A stretch of DNA of 49,241 nt from Nitrososphaerota archaeon (GCA_029785615.1 JAFLZH010000008.1:1-49241), one strand, 5' to 3'; numbered from the stretch's first letter, positions 23,254 to 32,074 are shown. Translations and numbers: made by a program. The notes: generated by a model not told the origin, from the sequence alone.

Positions 23254-24237
23254 CTAGGTGAACCCGATCACTGGCTGGGGGACATAGGGCTCCTCCAGGT
23301 GTTTCGCCTCGTCGTCTGTGAGCTTCACGTCCACGGCCCCGACCATCTCCTCGAGGTGCTCCACCTTGGACGTGCCGATGATCGGCGCCGTCACCCCCTT
23401 CTTCAGCAGCCACGCCAGGGCCACCTGGTTGGGGGTCGCCCCCTTCTGCTTCGCGAGCTCGACCAGCCTCCCCACTATCTGGTCGTTCTGGGGCTTCCCG
23501 ACGTAGCGCATGTGGCCCATGGACCCCGGGCTGATCCGCTTGCTGTCGCCCTCCCTGGTCACCAGCTTCCCGTTCTCGAAGTACTTCCCAGAGAGGATCC
23601 CTGCGGCGGTGGGGCTCCAGGGGATGAGCCCTACCCCCTCCGCCTTGCAGAGGGGGATCATCTCCCTCTCCTCCTCGCGGTAGAGCAGGTTGTAGAGGTC
23701 CTGCATGGTGACGAAGCGCGCGAACCCCTTCACATCGCTGGTGTAGAGGGCCTTGGCGAACTGCCACGCCCACATGCTCGAAGCCCCAATGTACCGCACC
23801 TTCCCCTGGCTGACCAGGTCGGTCATCGTCGAGAGCGTCTCCTCGATCGGGGTATCGTAGTCCCACCTGTGGATCTGGTAGAGGTCGACGTGGTCCGTCT
23901 TCAGCCTCCTGAGCGACTCCCTCAGCTGCCACATTATGTGGGCCCTCGACAGCCCGTGCTGGTTCGGTCCCGGCCCCATCTCTCCGCGGACCTTGGTGGC
24001 CAGCACCGCGTCGTCCCGGCGGCCGTCGAGGAACTCCCCGACTATCTCCTCCGACCTGCCGTTCGAATACACGTTCGCGGTGTCGTAGAAGTTAATCCCC
24101 AGGTCCCAGGCGCGCGAGAGAACCTTCTTCGCCGCCTCGCCGTCGACCCTCCAGTCGTCCCCCGTTCCGAACGACATGCACCCCAGGCAGATTCGCGACA
24201 CCCTGAGGCCACTCTGGCCCATCCTGACGAACTCCAT
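23254..24237 (-). CDS. Aldo/keto reductase
   Basis: The 327 residues form an AKR TIM barrel: GINFYDTANVYSNGRSEEIVGEFL holds the catalytic Asp and Tyr, DDAVLATKVRGEM the Lys, and HVDLYQIHRWDYDTPIEETL the His. The C-terminal NADPH-binding part includes APIIGTSKVEHLEEMVGAV. It is closest in pattern to the AKR11/YajO-like enzymes, which reduce aldehydes and ketones with NADPH. It stands alone; the physiological substrate is unknown. Confidence 0.9.
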   Translation of the reverse strand: MEFVRMGQSGLRVSRICLGCMSFGTGDDWRVDGEAAKKVLSRAWDLGINFYDTANVYSNGRSEEIVGEFLDGRRDDAVLATKVRGEMGPGPNQHGLSRAHIMWQLRESLRRLKTDHVDLYQIHRWDYDTPIEETLSTMTDLVSQGKVRYIGASSMWAWQFAKALYTSDVKGFARFVTMQDLYNLLYREEEREMIPLCKAEGVGLIPWSPTAAGILSGKYFENGKLVTREGDSKRISPGSMGHMRYVGKPQNDQIVGRLVELAKQKGATPNQVALAWLLKKGVTAPIIGTSKVEHLEEMVGAVDVKLTDDEAKHLEEPYVPQPVIGFT

Positions 24238-24306
24238 GGCCGAAATCGGGGGAGCTGGGGTTATGAATGTTAGCCGGCGTTGCGACGGACCATCCTGGCT
24301 TCGGCC

Positions 24307-26046
24307 CTACCTGAAGAGGTTGGTCCGTGCCAGGTCGAGGACCTCGTCCCCGCGCCCATTGAGGACCGCTTTGGCCATGTAGAGGGTCATCCCTCTGAGC
24401 TCCTCTAGCTTCAGGCTCGGCGGGATCGAGAGCTCCTGGCGGTTTACCACGACGTCGAGGAGCGCGGGACCGGGGTGCTGCAGCATCTGCCTCAGCATGG
24501 GCTCCACCTGCTCCGGCAGCTCGGCTCGCAGGCCGAGGAGGCCCGCGGCCTCGGCCACCTTAGCGAAGTCAGGGTTGAGGAGCTCAGTACCATGCTCCAG
24601 CATCCCTGCCGCCTTCATCTCGAGCTCGACGAAGGCGAGGGCGCCATTGTTGAAGACCACCACCTTCACGGGGAGGCTCTGCTGCTTGAGGGTGAGTACG
24701 TCCCCCAGCAGCATCGCGATCCCCCCGTCCCCCGAGAAGGAGACCACCTGCCTCCCAGGGAACGCCTTCTGCGCCCCGATCGCCAGTGGGAGGGCCGCTG
24801 CCATAGAGCCATGGGAGAATGACCCCAGCAGCCTGCGCCTCCCGTTCATCCTCAGGTACCGCGCCGCCCAGATGGTGGGGGTCCCCACATCACAGGTGAA
24901 TATGGCGTCGTCGGCCGCGACCTCGTTGGCCACCCTCGCGACGTACTGGGGGTGTATCGGTGCCTTCCCCGGCTTCCCGACGGCGAGGGAATCGAGCTCG
25001 TCCCTGGCCTTCCGGTAGTGGTCCAGGCTGGCCTTCAGGTGACCTTCTCCCCCCTTGTTCGGAGACAGAAGCGGCTTCAACGCCGAGAGGGTCGTCCTGA
25101 CGTCCCCCACCAGGCCGAGGTCGACCTTGGTCCTCCTCCCAATCTGCCCTCCCCTGACGTCGACCTGGATCACTTTAGCTCCGGGAGGGTAGAACTGCTG
25201 GTACGGGAAGTCGGTCCCCAGCATGAGGAGAGCGTCGGAGTCCATCATGGCGTAGTACCCCGACGAGAACCCCAGGAGCCCGGTCATCCCCACGTCGTAG
25301 GGGTTGTCGCATTCGATGAACTCCTTCCCCCTCATGGCGTGCACTATCGGGGCGTTCAGCACCCCAGCGACTTCGACCAGCTCGGAGTGGGCCCCCTCGC
25401 ACCCCGCCCCTCCGAGGATCGTGACCTTCGAGCATGAGTTGAGGATGTCAGCGGCCTTACGTAGCTCAGCATCGGAGGGGCGGACGGACGGGGACGGCCT
25501 TTCGAAGGAAGGGACCGGCCGCTGGGTCGTCGAGTCGAGGAGGGCTACATCCCCCGGAATCACCAGCACCGACACGCCTCCCTCGGCGACAGCCGTCCGC
25601 ATCGCGATCTCGAGCACCCTGCAGATCTGCTCGGGGTGGGAGACCAGTTCGCAGTATAGGGAGCACTCCTTGAACAGCAGCTCCGGGTGCGTCTCCTGGA
25701 AGTAGCCGCTGCCGATCTCCCTGCTCGGGATGTGGGAGGCGATGGCGAGGACGGGCACTCGGTTCCTGTAGCAGTCGTAGAGGCCGTTGATCAGGTGCAT
25801 GTTCCCCGGCCCGCAGCTCCCAGCGCATACCGCGAGCTTCCCGGTCAGGCGTGCTTCCGCGCCGGCAGCGAAAGCTGCAGTCTCCTCATGGCGGACCCCA
25901 ACCCATTCAATCTCGCCGCCCCTGGCGCGGATGGCGTTGACTATCCCATTGAGGGAGTCGCCCACCACCCCGTACACCCGTTCCACCCCCTGAGAAACCA
26001 GAGAATCGACGATGATGTCTGCTACTTTCTTTGTCATGGTCGTCAT
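24307..26046 (-). CDS. poxB: Pyruvate oxidase / quinone-dependent pyruvate dehydrogenase (PoxB-like)
   Basis: The 579 residues make a three-domain ThDP enzyme. The N-terminal domain has GVERVYGVVGDSLNGIVNAI and VGVRHEETAAFAAGAEA (ThDP-activating Glu). The middle FAD-type domain covers about 190-330. The C-terminal domain carries the ThDP-Mg motif VSFSGDGGIAMLLGDVLTLKQ ending in FNNGALAFVELEM. The last residues, DEVLDLARTNLFR, match the E. coli PoxB family, which turns pyruvate into acetate and CO2 at the membrane with quinone. Length equals PoxB. The gene is alone and looks bacterial in origin. Confidence 0.85.
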   Translation of the reverse strand: MTTMTKKVADIIVDSLVSQGVERVYGVVGDSLNGIVNAIRARGGEIEWVGVRHEETAAFAAGAEARLTGKLAVCAGSCGPGNMHLINGLYDCYRNRVPVLAIASHIPSREIGSGYFQETHPELLFKECSLYCELVSHPEQICRVLEIAMRTAVAEGGVSVLVIPGDVALLDSTTQRPVPSFERPSPSVRPSDAELRKAADILNSCSKVTILGGAGCEGAHSELVEVAGVLNAPIVHAMRGKEFIECDNPYDVGMTGLLGFSSGYYAMMDSDALLMLGTDFPYQQFYPPGAKVIQVDVRGGQIGRRTKVDLGLVGDVRTTLSALKPLLSPNKGGEGHLKASLDHYRKARDELDSLAVGKPGKAPIHPQYVARVANEVAADDAIFTCDVGTPTIWAARYLRMNGRRRLLGSFSHGSMAAALPLAIGAQKAFPGRQVVSFSGDGGIAMLLGDVLTLKQQSLPVKVVVFNNGALAFVELEMKAAGMLEHGTELLNPDFAKVAEAAGLLGLRAELPEQVEPMLRQMLQHPGPALLDVVVNRQELSIPPSLKLEELRGMTLYMAKAVLNGRGDEVLDLARTNLFR

Positions 26047-26155
26047 AGGCCCGCTCGCAGTGATTTATGCCGTTTGTCCTGACAGAACGCCGCGCAGGGT
26101 CACGCGGCCCTTGGCCGACCGACTCAGTCAGGCCTCATTGAAGGAACCCCGGCGA

Positions 26156-26168
26156 TGCCTTATAGCGG
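26156..26168 (+). promoter_or_regulatory. TATA-like box for the gene at 26190
   Basis: TGCCTTATAGCGG is centred some 27 bp before ATG 26190, fitting a leaderless transcript. Confidence 0.5.
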
Positions 26169-26189
26169 TTCAATCATCGAAGGGCGCGA

Positions 26190-26786
26190 ATGAGCGCAGC
26201 CCAGGGGTCGCGGTCTTTCCTCGAGCCGCTCCTGGGGAAGACCGCCACCTTTCTGTTCGCAGAGAGGCAGGACAACCTAGCCTTCGCCAGGACCCTCGCC
26301 GGCCTGCTGGGGGCTTCAGGGATGGCGGCCGCGGTCTTGGACCTCGACGCCTTCTACTCCTCCCACGCCGACTCGGTCCTGACGCCCTCCCCCGCCGAAG
26401 CCGACTCGTGGACGCTGAGGGTCCCCGCCCCGGGCTCTGACATCGAAGCGGAGGTCTCCCAGCTCTTCGTCGCCCCCCAGGGCGCCCTCATCTTGGACAG
26501 CCTCAACACCCTCTACCACCTCTTCTCCCTCGACGACGGCCGCTCCCGGGGCAGGCGGTTGGGGTTCGCGCTGGCCGGCCTGTCATACCTTGCCAAGACG
26601 AACTCGAAGGCCGTCATCCTCGGCATGTACAGGCGCGAGGGCTTCGGGAGGCTCGGGACGGCGAGGTCGATATCGGGGCTCTCTGATATAGCGGCGTCCG
26701 TCGAGGTGAAGGGGTCCGAGCTGTCGATGCGGACTGAGAGGGGCTCGGCCTGGCCGGGCGGGGTCTTCTCTACCCGAATCCCTTGA
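26190..26786 (+). CDS. RecA/KaiC-like protein without a P-loop
   Basis: The 198 residues suggest a RecA-fold core: KTATFLFAERQDNLAFARTLAGLL, VLDLDAF, and a Walker B-like strand GALILDSLNTLYHLFS, followed by GFALAGLSYLAKTNSKAVILGMYR. No GxxxxGK[ST] motif is present, so ATP binding is unlikely or atypical. The protein may be an inactive RadA/KaiC paralogue with a regulatory role. Its 3' end overlaps the convergent membrane-protein gene by 17 bp. Confidence 0.6.
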   Translation: MSAAQGSRSFLEPLLGKTATFLFAERQDNLAFARTLAGLLGASGMAAAVLDLDAFYSSHADSVLTPSPAEADSWTLRVPAPGSDIEAEVSQLFVAPQGALILDSLNTLYHLFSLDDGRSRGRRLGFALAGLSYLAKTNSKAVILGMYRREGFGRLGTARSISGLSDIAASVEVKGSELSMRTERGSAWPGGVFSTRIP

Positions 26787-27177
26787 GGATCGCGAGGTTG
26801 AACCCTATGAACAGCGAAACGATGAGCAGCAGCAGCGCAAGGGCGAGGTAGAAGTTGACCGCCCTGGGCCTGACCGTCTGCCTGCCGCTCAAGTAGGTGA
26901 GGTATATGCCCGCACCCCCCAGTATGATCACCATGGCGTCGACCACGGCTTCGGGGACCGTCTCGTTCGCGCCGCTGGGGTAGGGGATCAGGGTCTCGTT
27001 GGCCACAGGGTAGGTGATCGCGCTGACGAACCCGGCCATGAGGCCGATGAGGACGATGACGTAGAGCACCTGGACGAGGCCTCCACCTCTGGTGGCGGAG
27101 GACACAGAGCCCACTAGCCAGTCCTTCACGGCGCCTACGCTCCTCCTGTACGCCAACTGGATTGCTTGTCTGATCAT
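26770..27177 (-). CDS. Three-TM membrane protein, function unknown
   Basis: The 135 residues have a basic amphipathic start (IRQAIQLAYRRSVGAVKDWL) and membrane helices at about 36-58, 82-100 and 108-130. A short extracellular loop contains PVANETLIPYPSGANETVPEA. It directly follows the small zinc protein in the topoisomerase operon. No family is recognised. Confidence 0.65.
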   Translation of the reverse strand: MIRQAIQLAYRRSVGAVKDWLVGSVSSATRGGGLVQVLYVIVLIGLMAGFVSAITYPVANETLIPYPSGANETVPEAVVDAMVIILGGAGIYLTYLSGRQTVRPRAVNFYLALALLLLIVSLFIGFNLAILKGFG

Positions 27178-27384
27178 CTAACTATCACGCAGGGCTTCAG
27201 CTACCTCTTTTGCCCATGGGCCCGTCTGGACGTTGCGTATAACGTTATCCAAGTAGTCTCCCCAACTCATCCTCCCATAGGCCCTGACCCAGAGAGGGTA
27301 CGCCGCCTCCAGCCTCTCCTTCGCCACAGCGTGGCGCTGGCAGAGTTTCCCCGCGCCCTCCCTGCCGCAGACGGCGCACTTCAT
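27178..27384 (-). CDS. Small zinc-binding protein downstream of topA
   Basis: ATG at 27384 overlaps the topoisomerase stop (ATGA). The 68 residues begin MKCAVCGREGAGKLCQRHAV, in which CxxC and CxxH can hold one zinc, like a one-knuckle finger. A helical part follows (AKERLEAAYPLWVRAYGRMSWGDYLDNVI). Its tight coupling suggests a partner of the topoisomerase, but the function is unknown. The membrane-protein gene starts immediately after its stop. Confidence 0.7.
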   Translation of the reverse strand: MKCAVCGREGAGKLCQRHAVAKERLEAAYPLWVRAYGRMSWGDYLDNVIRNVQTGPWAKEVAEALRDS

Positions 27385-29444
27385 GGCTTGCTCCGTCCGG
27401 GGCAGTCCGGGTTGACGCAGAGCTTCCAAGGCCGCCTCCCTCCTGAGACGTACACCACTGGCCAGGAGCACTTCTCGCAGGGCTTCGCGGCCGGCCTGAG
27501 AGTCCCCCGCTGGGGGAGGGGGGCCGACGCCCGGCACCCCGATGGGTAGTTCGAGCACCCGACGAACCTCTTCTTCGTCGTCCTGGAGCGTACGATCCTG
27601 AGGGTTCCGCTCTTGCAGACCGGGCACCCTCCCAGGGCCCCTGCCTTCGAGGCCTCACCGGCAATCGCCGCGTCGATCACCCTGCCCACCTCTCCCTCGT
27701 TGGCGAAGAGCTCTGCGAGCTGCTCGGCGGCCGTTCGTACCGTCTCCCTGACGACATCTGCCTCCCCCCCGGCCCCTTCTTCGACCCCTTCCAGCATCTC
27801 CTCCACATGCCGGGTGAGTTCGGTGCTCACCACCGAGGGGGCGTACTTCTCCATGGCCTCCACCACCGCAAACCCGAGGTCTGTCACCGTCAGGCTATCC
27901 CCAGAGGCGTACCCCCTCGAAAGCAGCGTCGAGATCATGTCTGCCCTGGTCGCCTTCGTTCCGATACCCTCGCTCTCCATCTTCTCCAGCAGGCTGCCCT
28001 GGTTGTACCTCGGCGGTCTCTGCTCGAACTTCTCTTCGACGGTCACGCTGACGACTCCCGCCCTTTCCCCTTCGGCTACCGGAGGAGGTTCCTGGTCCCT
28101 GCGCCCGGCATACCTGCCGTAGTAGTCCATCCAACCGGGGAAGGTGGTCCTGCTCCCCAAGGCCTTGAACCGGTGCCCCCCCACGTCCATCGAGACGTCG
28201 ACAAGCTCCCTCCTGGCCGGCGGCCCGAAGCCGGCGAGGAACCTCCTGACGACAAGGTCGAGCAGCGAGGCCGCCTGACCATCCAGCGGCCTCTGAGGCC
28301 TCTCCCCGGTTGGATGGATGGCCGGGTGGGCGGGGTCCGACCTCGCCCCTTGGACTGTCCTGGACCCCGACTTCAGTATCTCCTCGACCGCGTCCGAGTA
28401 CGCGCGCACCCTCCCAAGGCCGCCGAGAATCCTCCTTAGGTCCAGGGAGGGAGGGAGCTTCTGGCTGCTGGTCCGCGGGTAAGAGATCAGGGCGGCCAGG
28501 TATAGGCCCTCGGCTATCTGGAGCGTCCTGCTCGGAGGAATCCTGAGCGCCCTGTACGCCTCCTTCTGAAGGTCTCCGAGGCTGAAGGGCGGGGGAGGGC
28601 TAACCTGGACCTGGCTCCTCTGCACGGCGACGACGACGGCCGTGCCACCTCTGCACGCGGCGCGAACCTCCTCCGCCTGCGCCTTCGTCCTGACCTTCTC
28701 CTCGGCGTACCATGCGGAGAACTCCCTGCCGTCCTTCTCGAACACCCCCGTCACCTTCCAGTAGGGTGTGGGTACGAACTCGCGTATCTCCCGCTCTCTC
28801 TTTGCCAGGAACCCGAGGGTCGGCCCCTGGACCCTGCCGACGCTCACGGTCCTGAACCTGTGCCCCAGGCCGAGCGGGGATTGGGAAAGCGCCCTCGACA
28901 GGTTGATCCCCCACAGGAAGTCGATCACGTGCCTCGCCCGGCCAGCCCTCGCCAGCCCATCAGCGGCCTGGGGTTCCAGCGAGCCGAAGGACCTCCTCAG
29001 GTCTTCCTCCGTGAGGGTTGAGAACCTCGCCCTGAGCGCCCCCTTCTCCTTCCCCCCACAGGCATACCTCAGCAGATTGAATCCAATGGTCTCGCCTTCG
29101 ACGTCGAAGTCGCAGGCGTTCACGAACCTGGCCGCCCCGGCCGCGAGCTTCCTTATCGCTGCGATGCGCCTCCCGGCTGACGCACTCTCTTCCTCCACAA
29201 GGTTGAGCGGGTACCACTCAACGTCGAAGACGGGATAGACTGTCCTCTCCTCCGCGGGGTCAGACACGCCGTAGACGTGGCCCTGGGCCGAGCAGACCAC
29301 GAACTCCTCTCCATCCTTCGCGAAGCTGAATACTGTCGTCCCTTCCACCTGTGAGGCCGCGCTCCTCCCACCAGAGAGCGCGTCGGCCACCCTCTTCGCT
29401 GCGTCGGGCTTCTCACAGACCACGAGGGTGTAGCCACCGCTCAC
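27381..29444 (-). CDS. topA: Type IA DNA topoisomerase
   Basis: GTG at 29444 (SGGYTLVVCEKPDAAKRVADAL) gives 687 residues. The TOPRIM domain has VCEKPDAAKRVAD at the start and NACDFDVEGETIGFNLL (110-124) with the metal-binding DxDxE. The nucleophile is Y322 in ALISYPRTSS. The region with RPPRYNQGSLLEKMESEGIGTKATRADMI is the usual domain after it. The C-terminus has zinc ribbons: CPVCKSGTL with CSNYPSGC, then CEKCSWP with CVNPDC. The enzyme relaxes negative supercoils and can unlink single strands. It heads a run of coupled small genes. Confidence 0.92.
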   Translation of the reverse strand: MSGGYTLVVCEKPDAAKRVADALSGGRSAASQVEGTTVFSFAKDGEEFVVCSAQGHVYGVSDPAEERTVYPVFDVEWYPLNLVEEESASAGRRIAAIRKLAAGAARFVNACDFDVEGETIGFNLLRYACGGKEKGALRARFSTLTEEDLRRSFGSLEPQAADGLARAGRARHVIDFLWGINLSRALSQSPLGLGHRFRTVSVGRVQGPTLGFLAKREREIREFVPTPYWKVTGVFEKDGREFSAWYAEEKVRTKAQAEEVRAACRGGTAVVVAVQRSQVQVSPPPPFSLGDLQKEAYRALRIPPSRTLQIAEGLYLAALISYPRTSSQKLPPSLDLRRILGGLGRVRAYSDAVEEILKSGSRTVQGARSDPAHPAIHPTGERPQRPLDGQAASLLDLVVRRFLAGFGPPARRELVDVSMDVGGHRFKALGSRTTFPGWMDYYGRYAGRRDQEPPPVAEGERAGVVSVTVEEKFEQRPPRYNQGSLLEKMESEGIGTKATRADMISTLLSRGYASGDSLTVTDLGFAVVEAMEKYAPSVVSTELTRHVEEMLEGVEEGAGGEADVVRETVRTAAEQLAELFANEGEVGRVIDAAIAGEASKAGALGGCPVCKSGTLRIVRSRTTKKRFVGCSNYPSGCRASAPLPQRGTLRPAAKPCEKCSWPVVYVSGGRRPWKLCVNPDCPGRSKP

Positions 29445-29494
29445 CGCCGGGTCGCCCCAGACCTGAGGACTTTGCGGTGCCCTATCAGTCAACC

Positions 29495-29671
29495 CTAGTC
29501 GAAGGAGCCGTCGATTTTCCTGACGTCGACCTGGAACCTGCTCAGGGCGAGCTTGGTACCGCACTTCCTGCACCTGTAGTCGGTGGCCTTCAGCACGTCC
29601 CCCGGCGACCTTAGGTCGAACCCGGAGTACAGCGGAGCGCCGCAGGAGTTACAAACAATCTCATAGGTCAA
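29495..29671 (-). CDS. Small zinc-ribbon protein
   Basis: This 58-residue gene begins with TTG at 29671: TYEIVCNSCGAPLYSGFDLR, then DYRCRKCGTKLALSRFQVDV. Two CxxC knuckles about 25 residues apart make a classic zinc ribbon. A TATA-like CCTAAATG at about 29703-29696 lies some 27 bp upstream on this strand. It sits 50 bp before the topoisomerase gene. Similar tiny ribbon proteins are widespread in archaea and uncharacterised. Confidence 0.7.
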   Translation of the reverse strand: MTYEIVCNSCGAPLYSGFDLRSPGDVLKATDYRCRKCGTKLALSRFQVDVRKIDGSFD

Positions 29672-29703
29672 CGTCGAGGCCGGCTCTTCCCGGACATTTA
29701 GGC

Positions 29704-30471
29704 CTATGCGCCCCCCGCGAATCCGAGGCTCCTGAGGAAGACGTCCTCCTCCAACGCCACCGCGAACCTCCTCGGGCCGTACTCCGAACCCTGTCTCAGC
29801 GCCTTCTTCAGCCCCCTCACCAGCACCATGGGCGTGGCCTCGTCCGACTCCCCCATCAGCACCTCTGCCGCCGAACTCAGGTCATCGGCCACCGCCTGGG
29901 ACGTCACTTTGAGCACGTTGCCGAAGAGGTCTCTCCTCCCCCTCATGTCTTGGACCGCCTCGATCCCCGACGACCCCACCGCCACACCGGTGGTCCCTCT
30001 CCTCGTGGGGGAGAGCCTACTGTCGCATATCACGACGCCTACGGACACGCCCCTGGAGAACATCAGGGCCTCTCTGATCGTCCGAGCGGCGGCTTCGGGC
30101 CTCCTGGGGTAGAGGATCACCGCTCCGTGCCTGACGTTCGACTTGTCTATGCCCGCGTTGGGCGTCAGGAGCCCTTCCTTGCTGGCGAGGAGGAAGCCGG
30201 GTATTCCGCCAATCACCCGGTCGGACTCGCGGAGGACCAGCTCGCAGATCCTCGGGTCCATGTGGTGCTCCGCCGCCAGCGCCCTCGCCCTCGCCCCTGG
30301 ATTCACCCCCCCGAGGCTGACGACCCTCCCTTCTGACATGGCGACGAACTTGCTAGAGATGACGAGCACGTCGCCGTCCCTCAGCTCCGCGCCGACTTCC
30401 TCTTCGATGAGCGCGATGAGGTCGAACTTGGCGCCCTTCGCAGTGACCCGCACCGGGCGTAGCGAGAGCAA
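29704..30471 (-). CDS. cofE: Coenzyme F420-0:L-glutamate ligase
   Basis: TTG at 30471 gives about 255 residues, the CofE length. The pattern LRDGDVLVISSKFVAMSEGRVVSL near the start, ELVLRESDRVIGGIPGFLLASKEGLLTPNAGIDKSNV in the middle, and VICDSRLSPTRRGTTGVAVGSSGIEAVQDMRGRRDLFG are CofE hallmarks. The enzyme adds glutamates to F420-0 with GTP. The TATA box shared with gcvT is 25-34 bp upstream. GTG at residue 7 of this version is another possible start; the frame extends to 30540 only through the promoter. Confidence 0.93.
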   Translation of the reverse strand: MLSLRPVRVTAKGAKFDLIALIEEEVGAELRDGDVLVISSKFVAMSEGRVVSLGGVNPGARARALAAEHHMDPRICELVLRESDRVIGGIPGFLLASKEGLLTPNAGIDKSNVRHGAVILYPRRPEAAARTIREALMFSRGVSVGVVICDSRLSPTRRGTTGVAVGSSGIEAVQDMRGRRDLFGNVLKVTSQAVADDLSSAAEVLMGESDEATPMVLVRGLKKALRQGSEYGPRRFAVALEEDVFLRSLGFAGGA

Positions 30472-30493
30472 CGAACTCCGCCATCGACGTCGC

Positions 30494-30506
30494 CCACTTA
30501 AATAGC
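30494..30506. promoter_or_regulatory. Near-palindromic TATA box shared by cofE and gcvT
   Basis: CCACTTAAATAGC reads as TATA on both strands (CTTAAATA and TATTTAAG). It is 22-31 bp from ATG 30527 (gcvT, plus strand) and 25-34 bp from TTG 30471 (cofE, minus strand). Confidence 0.6.
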
Positions 30507-30526
30507 GTCGGGGCCCGCTCGAGCAC

Positions 30527-31639
30527 ATGCCCAAGACCACCCAGCTCTTCGGCTACCACTCGAAGCGCGCCAAGCTCACGGAGTTCGCAGGCTACGAAAT
30601 GCCGCTCTGGTACACCACTACCGCGGCCGAGCACATGGCGGTCAGAAACGCCTCAGGGATCTTCGACGTCTCCCACATGGGGAGGTTCCGCGTGGAAGGC
30701 CAGAAGGCCACGGGTTTCCTGGAAGAGCTCGTCCCAACCGCCGTGAAGACCCAGCCACCGGGGAAGGCGTTCTATACGCTCCTCCTCAACGACAGGGGCG
30801 GGATAATCGACGACCTGATCATCGAGAAACTCGGGGAGGAATCGTACCTGGTGGTGGTCAACGCCGCCAACGCCAAGGCCGACATGGAGCATATGCGCGC
30901 CCACTCTCCCAGCGGCCTCGTCATCGACGACAGGACGGGCTCGACGGCAATGGTCGCGGTGCAGGGCCCCGGTGCCGTCTCCTCGCTCCAGCGCCTGACC
31001 GACCTGGACCTGGGCCAGCTCAAGCGGTTCAGGTGCGCGGAAGCCAGGGTGGCAGGCGAGGAGGCGCTGGTTTCGAGGACCGGATACACGGGCGAGGACG
31101 GGTTCGAGGTGATCGTCTACGGGGCCACCAGCGAGCGCCCTGACGGGGCGATGAAGGTGTGGGAGAAGCTGGCCGAGACCTCGACTCCCTGCGGCCTTGG
31201 CGCCAGAGACTCCCTGAGGCTGGAAGCGGGGTTCCCACTCCACGGTTCCGACATGGACCAGGGCACCAACCCATACGAAGCTGACCTCGCGTGGGTCATC
31301 GCCGCCGGGAAGCGCGGCTTCGTGGGCTCGGAGGCCCTGGAAGCGTCCGGAGCCCAGCCCCCATCCAAGGTCAGGCGGGGGCTCGTCCTTGACTTCGGCA
31401 TCCCCAGGCACGGCTTCGAGGTCCTGGGAGACGCCGGCGCGGCGGGGGTGGTCACGAGCGGCACCTTCTCCCCCGTCCTCAGGAAGGGGATAGCTCTCTG
31501 CTACTTGGCGCAGGGGAGCTCCGAGCCTGGCTCCAGGGTCGGCGTGACCATCAGGGGGTCCAGCCAGCCGGCTAGCGTCACGAAACCTCCGTTCTATGAC
31601 GAGCGGTCATACGGCTGGAAGAGGCAGAAGGATAATTAG
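30527..31639 (+). CDS. gcvT: Aminomethyltransferase, glycine cleavage T protein
   Basis: The 370 residues match GcvT: TEFAGYEMPLWYTTTAAEHMAVRNASGIFDVSHMGRF at the N-terminus with the folate-site Asp in DVSH, MVAVQGPGAVSSLQRL, TGYTGEDGFEVIVY, and CGLGARDSLRLEAGFPLHGSDMDQGTNPYEADL. It takes the aminomethyl group from lipoyl-GcvH to tetrahydrofolate (or an archaeal pterin), releasing ammonia. gcvH follows 24 bp downstream; P and L proteins are not in the window. Confidence 0.95.
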   Translation: MPKTTQLFGYHSKRAKLTEFAGYEMPLWYTTTAAEHMAVRNASGIFDVSHMGRFRVEGQKATGFLEELVPTAVKTQPPGKAFYTLLLNDRGGIIDDLIIEKLGEESYLVVVNAANAKADMEHMRAHSPSGLVIDDRTGSTAMVAVQGPGAVSSLQRLTDLDLGQLKRFRCAEARVAGEEALVSRTGYTGEDGFEVIVYGATSERPDGAMKVWEKLAETSTPCGLGARDSLRLEAGFPLHGSDMDQGTNPYEADLAWVIAAGKRGFVGSEALEASGAQPPSKVRRGLVLDFGIPRHGFEVLGDAGAAGVVTSGTFSPVLRKGIALCYLAQGSSEPGSRVGVTIRGSSQPASVTKPPFYDERSYGWKRQKDN

Positions 31640-31663
31640 CCACACGGGGCGGCGCCGGTCCTG

Positions 31664-32074
31664 ATGGAGATCAAGGGATATCACATTCCAGACGACCTGA
31701 TGTACACGAAGGAGCACGAGTGGGCCAAGGAAGAGGGGAAGGCCGTGAGGATTGGGATCACCGACTATGCGGCTAAGACCCTCAACGACGTGGTCTACGT
31801 CAGCGCCCCGAAGGTCAACGGCGCGGTCGAGCAGGCGAAGTCGATGGGGACCGTCGAGTCCATCAAGGCAGTGTCCGAGGTCTACGCACCCATCTCAGGC
31901 AGGGTCGTGAAAGTCAACGGGGTGCTCGACTCCCACCCCGAGCTAATCAACAAGTCGCCCTATGGCGAAGGATGGCTGGTAGAGGTCGAGCCGTCGAACC
32001 TGCCGGCCGAGCGCAAGTCCCTCCTCGACGCGAGGGGCTACGCCGCCTACCTGGAAACCCTGCTGCAGAAGTAG
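31664..32074 (+). CDS. gcvH: Glycine cleavage system H protein
   Basis: The 136 residues form the lipoyl carrier: MYTKEHEWAKEEGKAVRIGITDYA, then MGTVESIKAVSEVYAPISG with the lipoylated K68, and SPYGEGWLVEVEPSN near the end. It shuttles the aminomethyl group between P, T and L proteins. It is cotranscribed with gcvT. Confidence 0.95.
   Translation: MEIKGYHIPDDLMYTKEHEWAKEEGKAVRIGITDYAAKTLNDVVYVSAPKVNGAVEQAKSMGTVESIKAVSEVYAPISGRVVKVNGVLDSHPELINKSPYGEGWLVEVEPSNLPAERKSLLDARGYAAYLETLLQK

Noticed and set aside
23299-24273. 324-codon plus-strand frame
   Set aside because: Antisense to the aldo/keto reductase, whose catalytic residues are all visible.
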